Positions 45,097 through 59,208 are shown, counted from the first letter of the stretch. The stretch: DNA of 64,000 nucleotides from Cercis canadensis (GCA_003255065.1 QAOA01007401.1:614044-678043), one strand, 5' to 3'. A program made the numbers and translations. Notes: generated by a model from the sequence alone, not told the origin.

Positions 45097-47720
45097 AATT
45101 GCCTAATAGATCTGCCTTGCTTTTCTCTTTTTGGTCCAAGGTATAGTATGTACGTAGGATTTGTTTTTCTCAATGTATCCACTTTATTTCGTAATTTACT
45201 CACATATCCATGGCTAAATGTTGAAAGGCAATGGTGGTCCCGAGGTTATTGTAGTAATTGCGTAAAATAGATGATTGGTTGCTACATATTGCCATTTTTT
45301 GTCCATTTGAATTTCGATTTTAAATATGGTAAATAGACCAGAAGCAAAGATGCAGGGAGTTAATTTGTGGGTCCCTTTTCTAATTCTGAAAATAGGAACA
45401 AAGTAAGGGCACTATCGTCTTTTAGATGACAGTTCATGTCGAACGGAGATCCAGTGGTTGGTAAGACGTGAGAGTCGGTGCATGGTGGTGGTGCGGTGGC
45501 TGTCTCGTACTTTTTTGTCATTGGTTGACGGCTTCGGCCGGTGGCCTTCTCTTCCTCTGCACGACGCAGCCATGGTAACTGTGGGTGGTGGGCCCTCCTT
45601 GTCTGTACCTAGTATTATGCCACACATCATGATCAGGTTATAAAATTTGAGTGGTAAAAATATAATTAAGTTCAACTCATCGTGTGCCAATTACTAATTG
45701 TTCTATAATACTATTCTTTCGTTTCCTTTATAGCTTAAGTAGAGGAGTAATGCTATATATGAACGCTAATTAGACTTGTATTGGCTCATATTAATATAGC
45801 TGGTATAATTTAAATATAATTGATCTCACTTTAACTTTATTTTTTTGTTGGGTAAACAAGAAAAAGAAAGCAAAAACTACTCTCTAACGAAGACCAAATA
45901 GCTTTAAATTCAAACCATCCCATTAAAATAAAATAAGATTGCGTGAATACTTTTATTAATTTATTCATCTAATTCTATGTTTAGCTTTCGAGAATTGAGA
46001 AATGATGCTTAGAAAAGGAAGTGATGCGTGGCAGGGAGTGGATCCTAGATCTTGAACGTTTTACATTCATTCTATCACATAAAGTGGTTATAGCTTGAAA
46101 AAGCTTTTCAATAGCCGATGGGCGGCTCAAGCTCAACCGACAACACGGTTCGTTGAGAGCTTGGATCGAATGTTCCTAACACGCTTCAATGGTCGAAATT
46201 GTATTTACTATTTCTAAGATGGTTGCAATGACCATAGTCAATTTGCACCTTGGGGTCTGTCCTTTTGAAATCGATCTCTTGTCTTGTACCATCTAACATG
46301 TGAAGCAGTTTGAGTATGAGGTATTGTTTGTGTAATTCATCTCTGCTGGTTCACATGGGAGATGCTAGGACATCAATATGTGACAGAATGAATCTTCTTC
46401 GTACAAGTAGATCCACACAAGACGCTGTGCCAACTGACAAGTGTCTCCTCCTCATGTGCAGGACAGGAAGGTACCACTTACACCCTAGCTTTTACCTCAC
46501 TCACATCAGTTAAAAAATATTTAATTGAGTAATACACACTACTTACACTATTTTATATACACTCAGATGCACTTGATCATACGAATTCAACTTACTTAAA
46601 TCACTTATGAATTAAACTTGAACATTTTCCAAAGCCCATCTTTTGTGGCACAATTAGCATTAGCAGCACCCTAATTATGGGAATGTACATGTACCTCCAA
46701 TTTTCATCCTCATTATGGGACATATGATTCCATAGCATTTTTCCTTGACTTATGAACACACAAAACCGACCAAATTATGACCATGTGCTTCCATAGCTTT
46801 TTTCCTTGACTTATGAACACACAAAACCAATCGTTTAAGCTGTTACCAGTGTTAAATGAAGAAGCTGATCGAGCCGACCCAGTTGATATGAAACTTAAAT
46901 TCCATATTCTGAAGTAAACTAAGCTTGTAACATGCACATGAATAGTAATGTTGAAATGACATATTTCCCTCCTTTTCCAATCGTTGTAAACAATAGATTT
47001 CAAGTCTACATGAAACCAAAAGATTAGACATAAAATAAATAACCCTCTTCCTAGTCAATAAGAGATTCGAAGATAAAAATACAGCATGTGTCAACCAGGT
47101 CACAGAACCGAGGATCATGAACATAGACCATCTAGCGCATAGCATTATAGGGTTTGGTTCTCAATATATGATTCTAAAAGCAATAGAAGAAGCACAAAAA
47201 CAGAACACCATACAGATCTTTGTATCCATATTATTCAAGATATTGATAGATTGATAGACTGAGGCTCTGCTTTATAAGAGTGAAAATGAAAATGAGGAAT
47301 GTATTTAAACATACATTGTATCCACATACCTTGTCAATCACATCCTAAAAGTGATTGAGAACGGCACTAAACGAATGGCTTAGATCGCATGCGTATAGAG
47401 AAGCAAGAAGCATTCAACGGATAGTCTTTTTGGGGGGTCAGCTTCGAATCAGTAGAATTGAATGGGTCACCAAATCAGAAAATTAAACTACCAATTTACC
47501 TGTAAACAAAAACTCTTACCAGTAAACCAACTAGAAAAGAAATTCACAAGCTTATTTCTAAATCGAAGTCAATGTGACCTTTTACATAGGATATAGCTTT
47601 GTCAATTCACGGAATCTCTCAATCACTTAAATGAAGCAAAAGCATTTTTTCACCTTGTTTTTATCATCTACTATGCAAATTACTAATCTACTTATAAAGT
47701 CGTTACAGTCAAGTACTCAC
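45097..47720. other. Spacer; tandem duplication near 46.7 kb
   Basis: No gene is supported. Around 46725-46830 a unit of about 61 bp (CTTCCATAGC, T run, CCTTGACTTATGAACACACA) occurs twice. A GC-richer patch at 45.43-45.60 kb has open frames on both strands but no recognisable motif. Confidence 0.5.
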
Positions 47721-47853
47721 CATCTAAACGAGAAAGGTTTGAGAATGTGATTTGGGTTCTCTAGCTCCATCTTCCTGCCACCCTCCCGAATAGATTTGCA
47801 GGCCACTGCCAAAAGCTTATCCGACTCAGTCTCAAGGGCTTGTTTTCGAGGGC
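47721..47853 (-). CDS. Orphan coding-like exon, gene not identified
   Basis: A 133-base stretch bounded by a possible acceptor (CAGTAAG|GCCC) and a strong donor (AGATG|GTGAGTAC). It reads RKQALETESDKLLAVACKSI, then REGGRKMELENPNHILKPFS, then FRW. The composition and splice signals look like a real exon. Stops lie directly upstream in the same frame. A downstream acceptor near 47510 (TTTACAG|GTAAATT) would place a stop right after FRW, making this the last coding exon. I could not find the upstream exons or name the protein. Confidence 0.4.
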
Positions 47854-49300
47854 CTTACTGCTAGAAGTTATGACTTCTTATGTAATTATTTGCAATCATG
47901 TTTTGCTTCATGGATATAAAGTATAGCATTATAGACAATCCCATTGAAATATCCCCTCTGTAACAATAAGAAAAACTCCTTTAAGGATCTCCGTGAAGAT
48001 TACTCAGAGCAAGACAAGTAGGGTACTTGATTGGCTACTAAGTTAGCATACACCTGTATCTAGTCCAACACAAACCCTAAATCGCCTGAAGAATAACATC
48101 TACAAAAGCTCGGCAACTGGGATATGGCTTCATCAAGCCAAGTAAAAAATAATGCAAGCACTTATTTTTACTACATACATGGCACATACACATGAGTATA
48201 TCAATGCATCTACTCAAAAGAGAGAAAGATACATGGGGAACACAAGCAATTCATTTCAGCAAACTAGGCAACCAAATTCAAGGAAACAACAGGAAAAGAA
48301 CTGATAACAAAAAATACTTCACAAAAGATTTAGAAAAACCAAAGCACACATAAGATATCTAAATCACGCATCAGAAGCTCCTCTTTCCAACTTTGAGGAT
48401 TTGAGACAAATAGTCACACTTTTTTTGTGGTTTGGGTTTTTTTTTTTTTCTTTTTTTTTCGGACCGGACACTGACAAAGGAACAACACAAAGTGGAACAG
48501 AAAGAATTAGAAAAAAAAAAATGTCCAAAATACCACAGAAAGTTCTTAATAATGTCAACAATGGCCCACAAAAGGGAAGAGTTTTACTAAAGAGTAAAGA
48601 ACAGGAGAAGGAAAGGAAAGCAAGCAAGAGGAGCGTATGACATGAATCATGCAGACCATTGTAGTTCTAGTAATGCAAATATGAAAACACATTTGACTCT
48701 TTGGAGCTAAACTTGGATACTAATTTCACAAACAAAATTTAATGAGCTAATTATTTAGTACCACACCAATACCACATGTATAACCAACTATTAAGATAAT
48801 CTAGGCAGTGTATTTTGTATGTCCCACATATCTATCAAGTAAAGTAACTGGTATAGATCATTTTGCAGTTATCAATTTTATTCATGGTATTGAATCTGCC
48901 AAAAAGGATATAATGGTCAATTCACAAGTCACAAAGTCTGCCATCTCCAGAAACGAGAGCCATATTTTGCAATATAACTAGAAAGGGAAGCACAATGCAA
49001 TCACTTGTCTGATTGCCCAAATGCTTCCCACTGTGAATTTCTCACTAGTGCTAATTAGTTGATCAAGCACTAATGCAAGACGACAAAAAGGCCTTATTAC
49101 AACTGTTTTAAGTTCAACAATATCAGAAGCCAAAAGAAAGCAGTGGAAGGTGACCTCTTATTTAATATGTTCAGAAAGAAAGAAAAAGAAAGGAAAAATA
49201 TTTCAATCTACCCAAAAACCTAGAACTAGTTCTGACAACAGGAAGCTGCTTGAATGATACAAATCCTTCACCCAGTAAAGAGAACAGAAAAGAATTACCT
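47854..49300. other. Spacer, probably DnaJ 3' region
   Basis: This lies downstream of the DnaJ gene. A T-rich and C-poor block (48.41-48.46 kb) is the only composition feature. No ORF with a family signature is present. It may be intron or 3' UTR, because the DnaJ stop is followed at once by a donor. Confidence 0.4.
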
Positions 49301-50359
49301 TTAGGCTATTCCCAGATTTTGTAGCTTTTCACAGTGAGGAGTTGGCAGATTCCTATTCCAACTACGCCTCTGGATTTCTACTTGACAGTAACGACGAAGC
49401 AAATTTTTATAATCTCTTATCACATTGCCCTCAATATCTGCACGAGCAGGACTTCCATGTGGGTAGTTAGTATCGAATGCTTGAGATTTCACATAAAACT
49501 CTACCCCATAGTTCTCAGTTGTCTTTGGAATCTGATATGAGGGATTCTTATGCAAAGAATATTCAGGCTCAGAATATGGCAGGTAGGCAAGCAGAAAAAT
49601 TATCAAGAACGGTAATAGTTGAAGAAGGACCATAATATTAGGCCCTCCCCCTTGAAATTCTGCCCTCTGCTGAGTGCCCATTCCTCGTGTCCTGTAAACA
49701 TGTTGAGTTCTCCCAAAAACGTCTGCTTGTCCAAAGAATGCCCTAAATATCTCATCAGGATCAAATTCATCATCAAAAAAGTCATGAGTGGTCGTCCTTC
49801 TCCTCCTCCGCCTAGCACTGTGCTGCTGGTTGAATTCAAATTCTTCCACCAGTCCTACCTGATCATACTGCCTCCTTGAATCATCATCACTTAAACACTT
49901 GAAAGCCTTGGATACCTTCTTAAACGCCTCTTCAGAACCCGGTGCCTTATTCTTATCAGGATGAACTTTCAATGACAATTTCCTATAAGCTTTCCTAATC
50001 TCTTCAACTGAACAAGTCTTCTCCACTCCAAGAATGGCATAATAATCATTCTTCCCCTTAATCTGCCCAATTAATTGAACATGTTCTTGTGTATAACTCC
50101 TCTCTCCATTCAAACTCCCATCACATTTCACTGAACCCTGTTCTTTCTCAACCCGGCCAACGTTGTCCCCATTTGAAGACGACACAGTAGACTGCGAATC
50201 AAGCTTCTCACACATGGCCAATAGTACATCAACAGGTAAATCTTGATTAAGGCGTTGAGCAATTTTGATAAATTTAAGTGCACGCACTTTGTTACCTGAT
50301 GCAATCGCCTCTTCAGCGATGCGAATACACCTAAATGCTTCATCCTTATTTCCATCCAT
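49301..50359 (-). CDS. ER-membrane J protein, DNAJB12/14-like (plant dnaJ 49 type)
   Basis: One coding exon of 352 residues from the Met at 50359. The J domain spans about residues 103-170 (NDYYAILGV ... HPDKN at 133-137 ... RRQYDQVG), so it can stimulate Hsp70 ATPase. An RRRRRR patch (183-188) follows, then an acidic [15 protein letters not shown] segment, a single membrane span (about 242-261, [18 protein letters not shown]) and a C-terminal DUF1977 region (YYxVEFYVKS-like [34 protein letters not shown]). Human relatives sit in the ER membrane with the J domain in the cytosol and assist ER quality control. Splice signals show a 5' UTR intron (about 50381-50680). A donor lies two bases after the stop (TAA AG|GTAATT), suggesting a 3' UTR intron. 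Confidence 0.95.
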   Translation of the reverse strand: MDGNKDEAFRCIRIAEEAIASGNKVRALKFIKIAQRLNQDLPVDVLLAMCEKLDSQSTVSSSNGDNVGRVEKEQGSVKCDGSLNGERSYTQEHVQLIGQIKGKNDYYAILGVEKTCSVEEIRKAYRKLSLKVHPDKNKAPGSEEAFKKVSKAFKCLSDDDSRRQYDQVGLVEEFEFNQQHSARRRRRRTTTHDFFDDEFDPDEIFRAFFGQADVFGRTQHVYRTRGMGTQQRAEFQGGGPNIMVLLQLLPFLIIFLLAYLPYSEPEYSLHKNPSYQIPKTTENYGVEFYVKSQAFDTNYPHGSPARADIEGNVIRDYKNLLRRYCQVEIQRRSWNRNLPTPHCEKLQNLGIA

Positions 50360-50380
50360 TATCAAATACCCAATTTGAAA

Positions 50381-50680
50381 CTAACAGCAACACCAATTAC
50401 TCACTAAATTCACCCTAATTCAATTACCCGCCTTCCAAATAAATCTCAGAGGCTCGAAGAACTAGCAATGAACTGATCGAATCCCATATGCCGAAACCAA
50501 ATCAGAAAAAAGAACCCAAAAATCAATTCAGGGATTGGCTAAGCCATTTCTGCGAATTTTTAACACACAAAAGGAAAATTACTACCATAATTCCATGCAA
50601 ATTAGAGCTTGAAGTAGTAGGGTTTCAATCACCGACAAAGATATCAAAGGGAAAACACTTGCTGAATGGTAGAGACTTAC
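50381..50680 (-). other. 5' UTR intron of the DnaJ gene
   Basis: The donor TCGTCAG|GTAAGT is at 50680 and the acceptor TTGCTGTTAG ends at 50381, 22 bases before the start codon. The splice signals are strong, and no coding extension is possible across them. Confidence 0.7.
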
Positions 50681-50760
50681 CTGACGAAGCTTGATAGAGA
50701 AGAGAAGGTGAGCACCAGAGATCAACAAACACCTAGACTGATGTGCGTGTCCGCGACACA

Positions 50761-50766
50761 TTTATA
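50761..50766 (-). promoter_or_regulatory. TATA box of the DnaJ gene
   Basis: The minus strand reads CGTATAAATG, about 80 bp upstream of the 5' UTR donor. GACACG and GCGGACACG motifs follow it. Confidence 0.6.
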
Positions 50767-50829
50767 CGACAAGAGCATTTATTTGTTACACCCACAACTG
50801 TTTTTCTAGGACGGTAGGTCCAATTTTTC

Positions 50830-52301
50830 TTTTTTCTTTTTTCGAGGCTACTCAAAATTAAGTAATTTATTCATTCTTTCTCAAAATCTTATACCATCCA
50901 TTTTCAATCAAATTTAAATGCATGATCTCATGAAATACAATTAGGGTGCCCTTGAGAGTTGAGACACGCTTAATAATTTTCTGAACCTTAACATTACAAT
51001 TTTCTGAATTTTATGAAAAAAATTTAAAATTGTTATTTAACAATAAAAAATTATTTTTTGTTAATTATGATTTAATTATACTTAAATGATTATTTAATAT
51101 TTAAAAATTATTTTTTTTTGTACCACATCAACATGATAACAATAAAAAAAAATTAATTTCTCTGTGTCACGTCAGCATGTCATTTAGTTGATTAACAGAA
51201 AGACTAAAATCGTCAAACTTAATAAAACACATAATTAAATCATTTACTTTTAAAAATAGGATATTGACTCGTAAGAATCGGTAAAATTGAATGACTAAAA
51301 CTGTCAATAAACCTTTATAATATTGTTGTCAATTTGTAACCATACTTTTTGTGGTTTAGTAGTTAGTTAAAGTAAATTTGATAACAAAAAATATGTACTA
51401 CGAGTAATTTGAGAACTCATTTTTTTTAACAATGCATTTTAAGCAATTTTAATTGTTTGTGAAAATTTAAAATTATTTTATGTATGCTTATTAAAAACAT
51501 TTTTTTTATGTAGTACTTAAATGATATAATTTGAACAGTATTAAGAATAAAATCTAACACAGAGAGGTCTATATATAATTATTGAATTATTAAGGTTGTG
51601 ATTTCAACAAGTAAAACTTAATGGGGAGTTTTACAAATGGATCAAAGTTGAAAAGAAAATGTTTATATAATTTAAAAGTTAAAAGTCCTTTTTTTCTATA
51701 TATTCTAACTTTAATTTATTGAATAAGTAGTACTCTCATAAAATATGGGCTGTTTTCACTCTTTATAAGTGGTACTTCCATAAAGGCTGAGTATTAGTAT
51801 TTTAAAATTGATAACAAGCTATCGACTCTTTTCACTCTCAATAAACCAGTAGGCTCTATGATAATTCTCTATTATAGTGCTAAATATTCACCAAAACTCC
51901 TTGCTGTATGCTGCTTTTTTGTTATCCAACTAGAGAGCAGTGTCTGCGGCTAGTAAGTGTCAAGAGAATTGCCGCAGATCACAGCATGAAACAGAATAGT
52001 ATTAAGCAAAGAGAAACGGTGAACAGACTACTCATCTCACATTTCCTCCAAAGTATTCATAAAACGCATTCATTCCAGTTAAAATTATAAAATCTAAATT
52101 TAACAATGGTGAGAAATGTAAGAAAATGAATACTGTATTTAACACTACTCTTTAGCAAAATAGGTGCACTTTACACTGTCGAATTCAGCAAAGAGTAAAC
52201 CAAAAATATAATTCTTTTTGTGAAAGACATTATTGAATTATATTTACATCTAAGTACAAGCGAAAAACAATGTAAGACCTATCTTTCATGCTTCAATCAC
52301 C
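50830..52301. other. AT-rich spacer, no gene seen
   Basis: This separates the DnaJ promoter from the 3' end of the condensin gene. It is low complexity, with no repeats or coding signal I can support. Confidence 0.5.
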
Positions 52302-55106
52302 TTAATTTTCTTCATCAGAATCAAAGGATTGTCTTTTCCTCAAAGATTCTAAAACATCCTTGCGCCGTTCACCTCTTGAATTGCACGCATTCGCACAAGA
52401 CCTGACTTTAGGCACACTCAAAGACCCAATTGGTGGTGTTCCGACCCTCTTGTTGACTTCCTTGAGAACAGAACGAACTGTTGCTGTAGCTGCAGCATCT
52501 GCTATAGCTGAAGCAACTTTTGTATTCTTGTCACTTTGTCCATTTGTCTTGGTCAGAACTTTAGAAATTTGAGGTGATTGACATCTAGTTGATTTTGGTA
52601 TGCTGGCAACAACCTCAGCAACAGTTGCTTTAGCTTTTGCAGCTTCATACTTCTGCATGTCATAAATAAGCTCCTTCTGGAGCTGCTTATCACCAACCAA
52701 TATGTCATCAATCTCATTCTTGTAGTCCTTGAGAAGGGACCGGAGGCACTCCATGAAAGAGCCTATGAGGGGACTATTCTTTCCTTCCAAATGGCGTTTC
52801 AACTCTATAAAGATGGGGACTGTGTTCTGGATAACGTTCTTTTTGAATGCCTGACTTATAACCTTTCGTTTAGCAGCTGCCATAGATGCACCTGCACTCT
52901 CTCCCCCTTCTTCTTCAATGTCGGCTGACTCAGATGATGAGGCACGTGTGGATGATATGCGTATCTCTTTGCAGGCAATAATTTGGAAAGCATCCTGCGC
53001 CCACAATTAATGTTAAGATTCTGAACCTAAAATGAATAAGAGGGAGGTGGGGTTCTTTCTAAATAAGACAACAATAAAGACACTGCTCTATCCTTGACCA
53101 TCATATCTGAAAGTACTTGTATTTCCGGTTGCATATTGACATAATAATTACATACATGCGCAGAAGCAGGATAACAAGGTTGCTAGTACAGATTAATACC
53201 TGTAGAACACACTGTCCAGTTACATGTTCTATATTGAGGATACCATCAGCAGCTGAAGCTAGAATTTCTGCACATATCTTGGCGAGGGTTGCTAGATGGT
53301 GCTCAGGGACCATTTTTTTTAGCAAAGAAACATAGATGTGCATTCTTTTAGACCTTGAATTTTCATCATTACCTCTGAAAAGAACGATGTAGGACTTCAT
53401 ATAAGCACTGTATCTCAACTACATAGCTGTATTTAGACTTGCTAACTTGTGGCCAATTTACCTGATGGAAAAAAGTCGGCTTTCTGTTCGTGAACCATGG
53501 GACTCGCTTTGTCCATTATGGGCATGGCAGTCATTCAGAAAAAAAATGGCCTCCACAAAACTGTTATATGCTAAAAGAGGAGCCTTGACTGTTGACAGAT
53601 ACATGATAGTCAAAGTCCAACAACAAACATTACGTATAAATGCAAGTATGGTTATCAAGATAAGCCTTCTAACCTTTCAAGATATTCTCGAAGAGAAAAT
53701 CAGCCAGATGTCTTATCTTTTCTGATTCGTCAACAAGTGACAAAAGGAACCGAAGGAATAGCACTCCTCTCCACTTCACATAGTCTCTCTGGATAGAGAT
53801 TAACATTTTAGCATATAGTTCTTTTACTTTCTTCTTTTTCCTGATTATAATTACCAAAACAGAAAGAAGCTATGAAACAGAAATGGGTGAGTCGTAGAAA
53901 AAGAAAATACCTGCAACAATCTGGAGATCAGTATAAACGTCTGCCTTCTCACAAGTTCACAAGGATCACACAGACACATTGTGATCTTTGATATGTGACT
54001 GATAAGTTCCATGAAAATGGAGTTAGAATAGCAAAGGTATATCTCAAATTTTTATTTTTGAGAAAATTTATATAATAAAATAAACTTTCCCAACCCATAT
54101 AATGGTTTCTTCCGCCATTACTTGTTTGTCACTTTGTAGTAGCGATTCAAAACTTTAGATTATTTACTTCACCATTATTACTTTAAAATTCAAATCCAAA
54201 TTTACTTTAATATTGTATCTCCTACAGGGCTTACCAATCAACTAGAGCAGTATACCGAACACAAAAATCTGCCACGATCGCTACAAGGTTGATGCGAAGT
54301 GCTGCAGATTCACTCTTTTCAAGCTCCTGCCAAATGCATTCGCGGACAAAGAACTCCCATTTTATGTATTTGTAAGATATATTTTGATAAGGAAATGAGG
54401 CACTTTATGTTTATATCATAGTTAATACTAAACTTAGAGATGTGAAACATAAATGATGGTAAGTCACTGGACCAAACCTGTATAAACAGAGCTATATAAC
54501 GCTTTGCAAGTTCTTCCTTAGCAAGGCAAAGCTTGCCCATGGTCACCCACCCTTGAATATACAAAGAAGGAGCTGTCTGCTTTATAGAGGATGAAAGACC
54601 TGGTAAGTTATTTGATTTGGGATGGGAATTCCTCCCTGATGTGATGATAGTAAGTAATAGCGGAACTACAGTACTCATTTTGGCAGATGGACAGACGATA
54701 GCCAAAGACCCAACGGTAAAAACTGCTGTAGTTACTATTGACAATGCCTTGGACTTTGCCACTAATTTCTTGCCTTTTCTAATCCCAGTTCTAGGTGGTG
54801 TGTAAAAGCTACTTTCTTTATTTTTATCCTGCTCCTTTGAAATGAACTTCTTTAATATTTCATAAGCTTGATCGAAAACCCGGTGCGCCCAATTCAAGAC
54901 AATTGTCTCTGCCTCCTCGATATCTGAAGCCTGCCGCTTGCATAATCGTCTAAGTGCTTTTACATGAGCATCAATCTGTCAAAAAAAAAGTAGGAAGTTA
55001 TTCAAGTGTACTTTAGAAGCATATCTACTTCATATTCTTGCCCTATTCTTATTTTATTCTACATCTATACTTCCCCAATCCCCAATTATACTCATCACAG
55101 CCAGCC

Positions 55107-55144
<38 letters not shown>

Positions 55145-58100
55145 NTTTTTTTTTTTTTTTTTTGTATTCCTTCTATTCTTTTAACTCTTTTATTGATAAA
55201 CATTTTTACAGCAAAAATCTATCTCTAGTACAGTATAACAATCTAACGTACAAATACTAGTTCACAACAATAGGTGCAAGATAAATTGCTATAGAAACTG
55301 AGCTGACCACAGCTTATAATAATTTTCTTTCTTTTCTTTTTTTAATTTTATATTAGTGAAGGTACTGCGTAAAAATATCCTCTTTTATATATCTGACCAT
55401 ATAGGAGTCTAAGCTGTAAGGCAACCTCCAGTCCAGTTCCTAGGAAATTGGGATTAACGATTGATTAGATATGGAAACTTCTGATGTATTAAGAAATTAG
55501 CAAACATGGATATAAAAGATGATGATCAAGACAAAAGAGCATGCCAGGCAAGTGCATGTTGAACTTCCCAATATAGTGGAGCAATTAATATCATATGATT
55601 AGCAACTTTTTTTGATGAAGGTCTTGTTTGTTGCATGGATATATAGTTGTGCTCATGCCACCATTAATACAATATCACATCATCATCAAGTTCGGCATTC
55701 AGGAACAAGCATTGATCTAAACAACAAGACTGATCAATGATAGAGTTTAATGACTACCTCTGTAAAATGCATGTTGAATTCTTCAATCCGTCTGAGCAAG
55801 TTAAAACCCAATTCTGCTGCAGGTTCAGAAGGCAGCTCCACAGAAACATTAGAGATTGTTTGTAAGAGGAAAACACGGTCACCAGCCCAGGCAACAGAAT
55901 TGCCTTCTATGCTTTCTTCCGCTTCTAAGGACTTTGCTTGTACAAATGAGCTCTTGCATTCATCTGCAATTTCATGTTTGTCAAGGAGCTGCCAATGATG
56001 ATGAAGAAACTCCCATTCCACGGCTTTTGGAAGGTATGCTGACACCTCTGATAGAAGAAACCAAGCACCAGGTGGGGCCATCCACTTCCCTATTGGCATG
56101 GAATGACTCAGCCAGATAGACTCAGATGTCCTGATTATATTCTTAAGGGCAGTAATAATTTTGGGCTTCAGTCGTTTCTTCTTTCCCAGGTTCGTGCAAA
56201 TTTTCTTCACCCAAGGGGCGACCTCTCCATTGCAAATCTCTCTTAAGAGATATAGAACTCCTTCGGGAAAAAGCATCTCCATCTCTCTGTCTAAACTTTT
56301 TTCTCCCTTATTTTTGTCAGGCATGGATCCGCCATATGAAGAATTAGCATATGCCGCTCTAGATATCCGGTCCAAGACCAGTTCAAGAAACAAGTTCTCA
56401 CATTCTTCTTGAATGCTAGATTCATTATCAGTTATTAGGCGTGGAACAGAATGTAGCCACTCAATTATAACTGTTCCATCTGAGAACGTTCTGAAAGCCT
56501 ACATAATAAACGTCAATCCATCACTTACTACTTAGTATTTGAAAATGAAGAAGGATATGAAGAAAACAATTTTCAGGAGTTAATAAGGAACCAGGACGTC
56601 AAAAAGGATTTTAGATTACAAAATTTGTAGAGGACTTTCAAATTTATGAAGTGCACATGCTTTAGGCTCGTACATTCACAATTTCAACTAGTGACCACCG
56701 TGTTAATTTTCTCATCAATTAAAATATCCCAGGGGCTATATTCCCCAATCAAAATAGTAGAAGGTTATGCAAGAGAGAAAACCAATTGGATGAGGCCATT
56801 TGAAGACTCATGCATGGGAATGTCGAAATGCCCTAATAGCTTTTTCTTGTCAAATGCACCAGGACACATCATTATGAAAGGCAGTTTAGATCATAGATTC
56901 AATTACATAATGCCTATGAGAAACCATTTTTGACGTGTCAAAATCTCCAAAGTCATTAGAGGCTGAATGTTATAAACCCTGGACAAGATAAACAACTACG
57001 TATAGTAATTACCTGTCAAATTAGCAGTCAAAAGAGGATTCAGTCATCATCAATCGTTAACTTTACATAAAAAGCATTGCTTTAATTAAATGAGACATTG
57101 TTTATCGTTAGAAAATTCATGCAGAGATATAGTCTTAGCATTTATTTATAAACATATGGAACATATAAATCAGAATGGAATAAAATTCAAGTCATGATCT
57201 ACCTGTGGCTTCCATATGCCATTCTAACATCCAAAACATAGTTCAGCAATCAGCATAACCCACTGAGCCAGAAAGACCCCACCAGTGAAAGAAAAAATGA
57301 TACAATCTCCCTAACAAAAGAACAATATTCTACACATGCCACAGTTATTTCCATTATAGTCTTTATTATCCATTCAAATAATCCAAATAAATTCTGATTT
57401 CCTTATGACAAAATTTCCTCCTGTAGCTAACCATATAAAAGGAAACTGTTAATTGAATTCCCAATTCTGAGCTATACTTAATAACCAACAGTGTAAGTTT
57501 GTGCTCAAAGATTGGCAACTAGCACTAGCCTGGGCATTTAAGTTTGCATGTTAACTTAAATTATCACCAAGTGTAAACTTTACATTAATGTCCTCTGTCT
57601 CCGTCCCCAAGTTTTGCAGTAAACAAATTTCAGCAAACAAAATATATGAAGCATTTAATGGAAGCGTAAGAAGTAAAATACCTCTGAAAGAGCTGAAATT
57701 GCTGCTTTCCGCATGCTAACAAGTGGATCTGAACAAGCCATACCCATTGTCTTGAGCACGACTTCATCAATGGCACCACTTAGAAGAGTAGTTAACTTGG
57801 TAACTAGAAGAAGAGAAGCCTTCCTCACAGCTGCCTTATCATCCATACTCCTTCTCCGAAGAAGATTATTTATTCTAGCTTCAACATTTCTATCTCTCCT
57901 GCTACTAAATCCCAAAAATTCTTTCAAAATTTCCTTACTCTTAGCATCACTTGAAAAGAACCCCACCAGCTGTGCTAAGTTTGACAATGCTCGAGCTCGA
58001 ATTGCAGCAATCACGTCTGAACAGCGCTGAATTAATGCCTCCAAGCACCATATTCCCCACGCGTCTTCCATTTCATCCTCTGAATCCACACCTAATGGAT

Positions 58101-59208
58101 CTTTCAAGGACATCAGCAGGTTCAAAATAAGGTCAACACCAAGAAGCCTGAGGTTTGATTTTCCTTGAGTCATATTCACCGCATATTTCACAAAGCCAAT
58201 TTGGTCCTCGAATGCCATTATGCGAACAATTTCCATGATAGACTCCACAGCCAAAGCTCGAGGTTCAGCTTTATCCGGGGCCTTTCGCACCAGATATTTT
58301 GGAAACTGAGTTATTGCCTTCTTCACGCCATCAGACTCTTCGGCTATTGTCATCATTTGGCTGGTTACAATACCGAGAGCAAATGTTCTCGCTTGTGATT
58401 TGGGCATAAGAATAAGCGGTGCTAGTGACTTTAATAACTCAGCGGCTGTATTACAAGGGTCTCCATGCTCTGGCTTTAAAGCTTCTGTGAGAACCCGCAA
58501 GCACAGATTAATCAATTTGTTGCAGTGACCCACATTTCCACATGATTCAAGAGCAAAGACTGGAAGTTCGGCCATTGTTTGAACCAAAAACTTGAGACTA
58601 TCAGGAAAGCGATCCAAATGAACCAAACCCAGCACAAGTGCTAACCTTTCAATGACAGCAAACAAGTCCCTCACATCAAATTCACTTTCTTCACCCACAT
58701 CATCATCATTTTCTGAGTTTCCAGCATTTTTCTTGGAAACCCTGCCTCGCGCGCCACCCTTCCTTTTCCGATTTGGGGCAATTTGGGATCCCTGGTTCTG
58801 CCCACTGGCACTCGGATTGCCTGTTGGTCGATGCTTCAAAGACCGGCGAATAGACCGTAGAAAAGAGAGAAACGACATTGGAGTGAACAGAGTAAAAACG
58901 GGGGCATTTGGAGCCAAAAGTAAGGAAAGGTACACCTTTGACGCTAAGATCGAAACGGGGACGGGGCTGGAATCCATAGACGAAGCAATGGGTTGGAGGA
59001 GCACTGAAGGAGAGAGGTTATTGGAGGAGAGCTCATCGTAGAGGCGATTCAAGGATTCTGAGCCATTGGCGTCAAGGTCATCGTCAAGGAGCAATTGGAG
59101 GTCTGAAAGACTCTGATCGGAAAGCGGTGGTGATTGTGGGGTTGATCGCTTGTCGTAGTGGCGGAGTTCCTCGAGTTCTGCGATTATGCGGGATATGGGT
59201 TCCTCCAT
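52302..59208 (-). CDS. CAP-D3: Condensin-2 complex subunit D3 (CAP-D3)
   Basis: Nine exons (57682-59208, 55758-56498, 54478-54975, 54235-54326, 53911-53998, 53674-53788, 53462-53588, 53200-53374, 52302-52994) join in frame to 1351 residues, close to the Arabidopsis protein (about 1310). It is the HEAT-repeat regulatory subunit of condensin II, acting in chromosome compaction and interphase chromatin arrangement. HEAT-type helices are seen in DPLVSMRKAAISALSE|AFRTF and VIAAIRARALSNLAQLVGFF. The conserved CAP-D3 block is CDPCELVRRQTFILISRLLQ|RDYVKWRGVLFLRFLLSLVD. An NLS-like KRKGGARGRVSKK lies near residue 150. The C-terminus (SRGERRKDVLESLRKRQSF, DSDEEN) is basic, then acidic. Intron 1 is about 1.2 kb; intron 2 holds a T run with an N at 55145. 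The start MEEPISRI has a good context (CCATGG). Confidence 0.95.
55111..55163. repeat. Long poly-T run with an internal N
   Basis: About 50 T with a single N at 55145, inside condensin intron 2. On the minus (gene) strand this is a poly-A tract. Length is unreliable because the N probably marks a join. Confidence 0.75.

Noticed and set aside
45412-45690. Minus-strand 92-codon ORF in a GC-richer patch
   Set aside because: Composition is biased and both strands are open; no motif, splice partner or family match.
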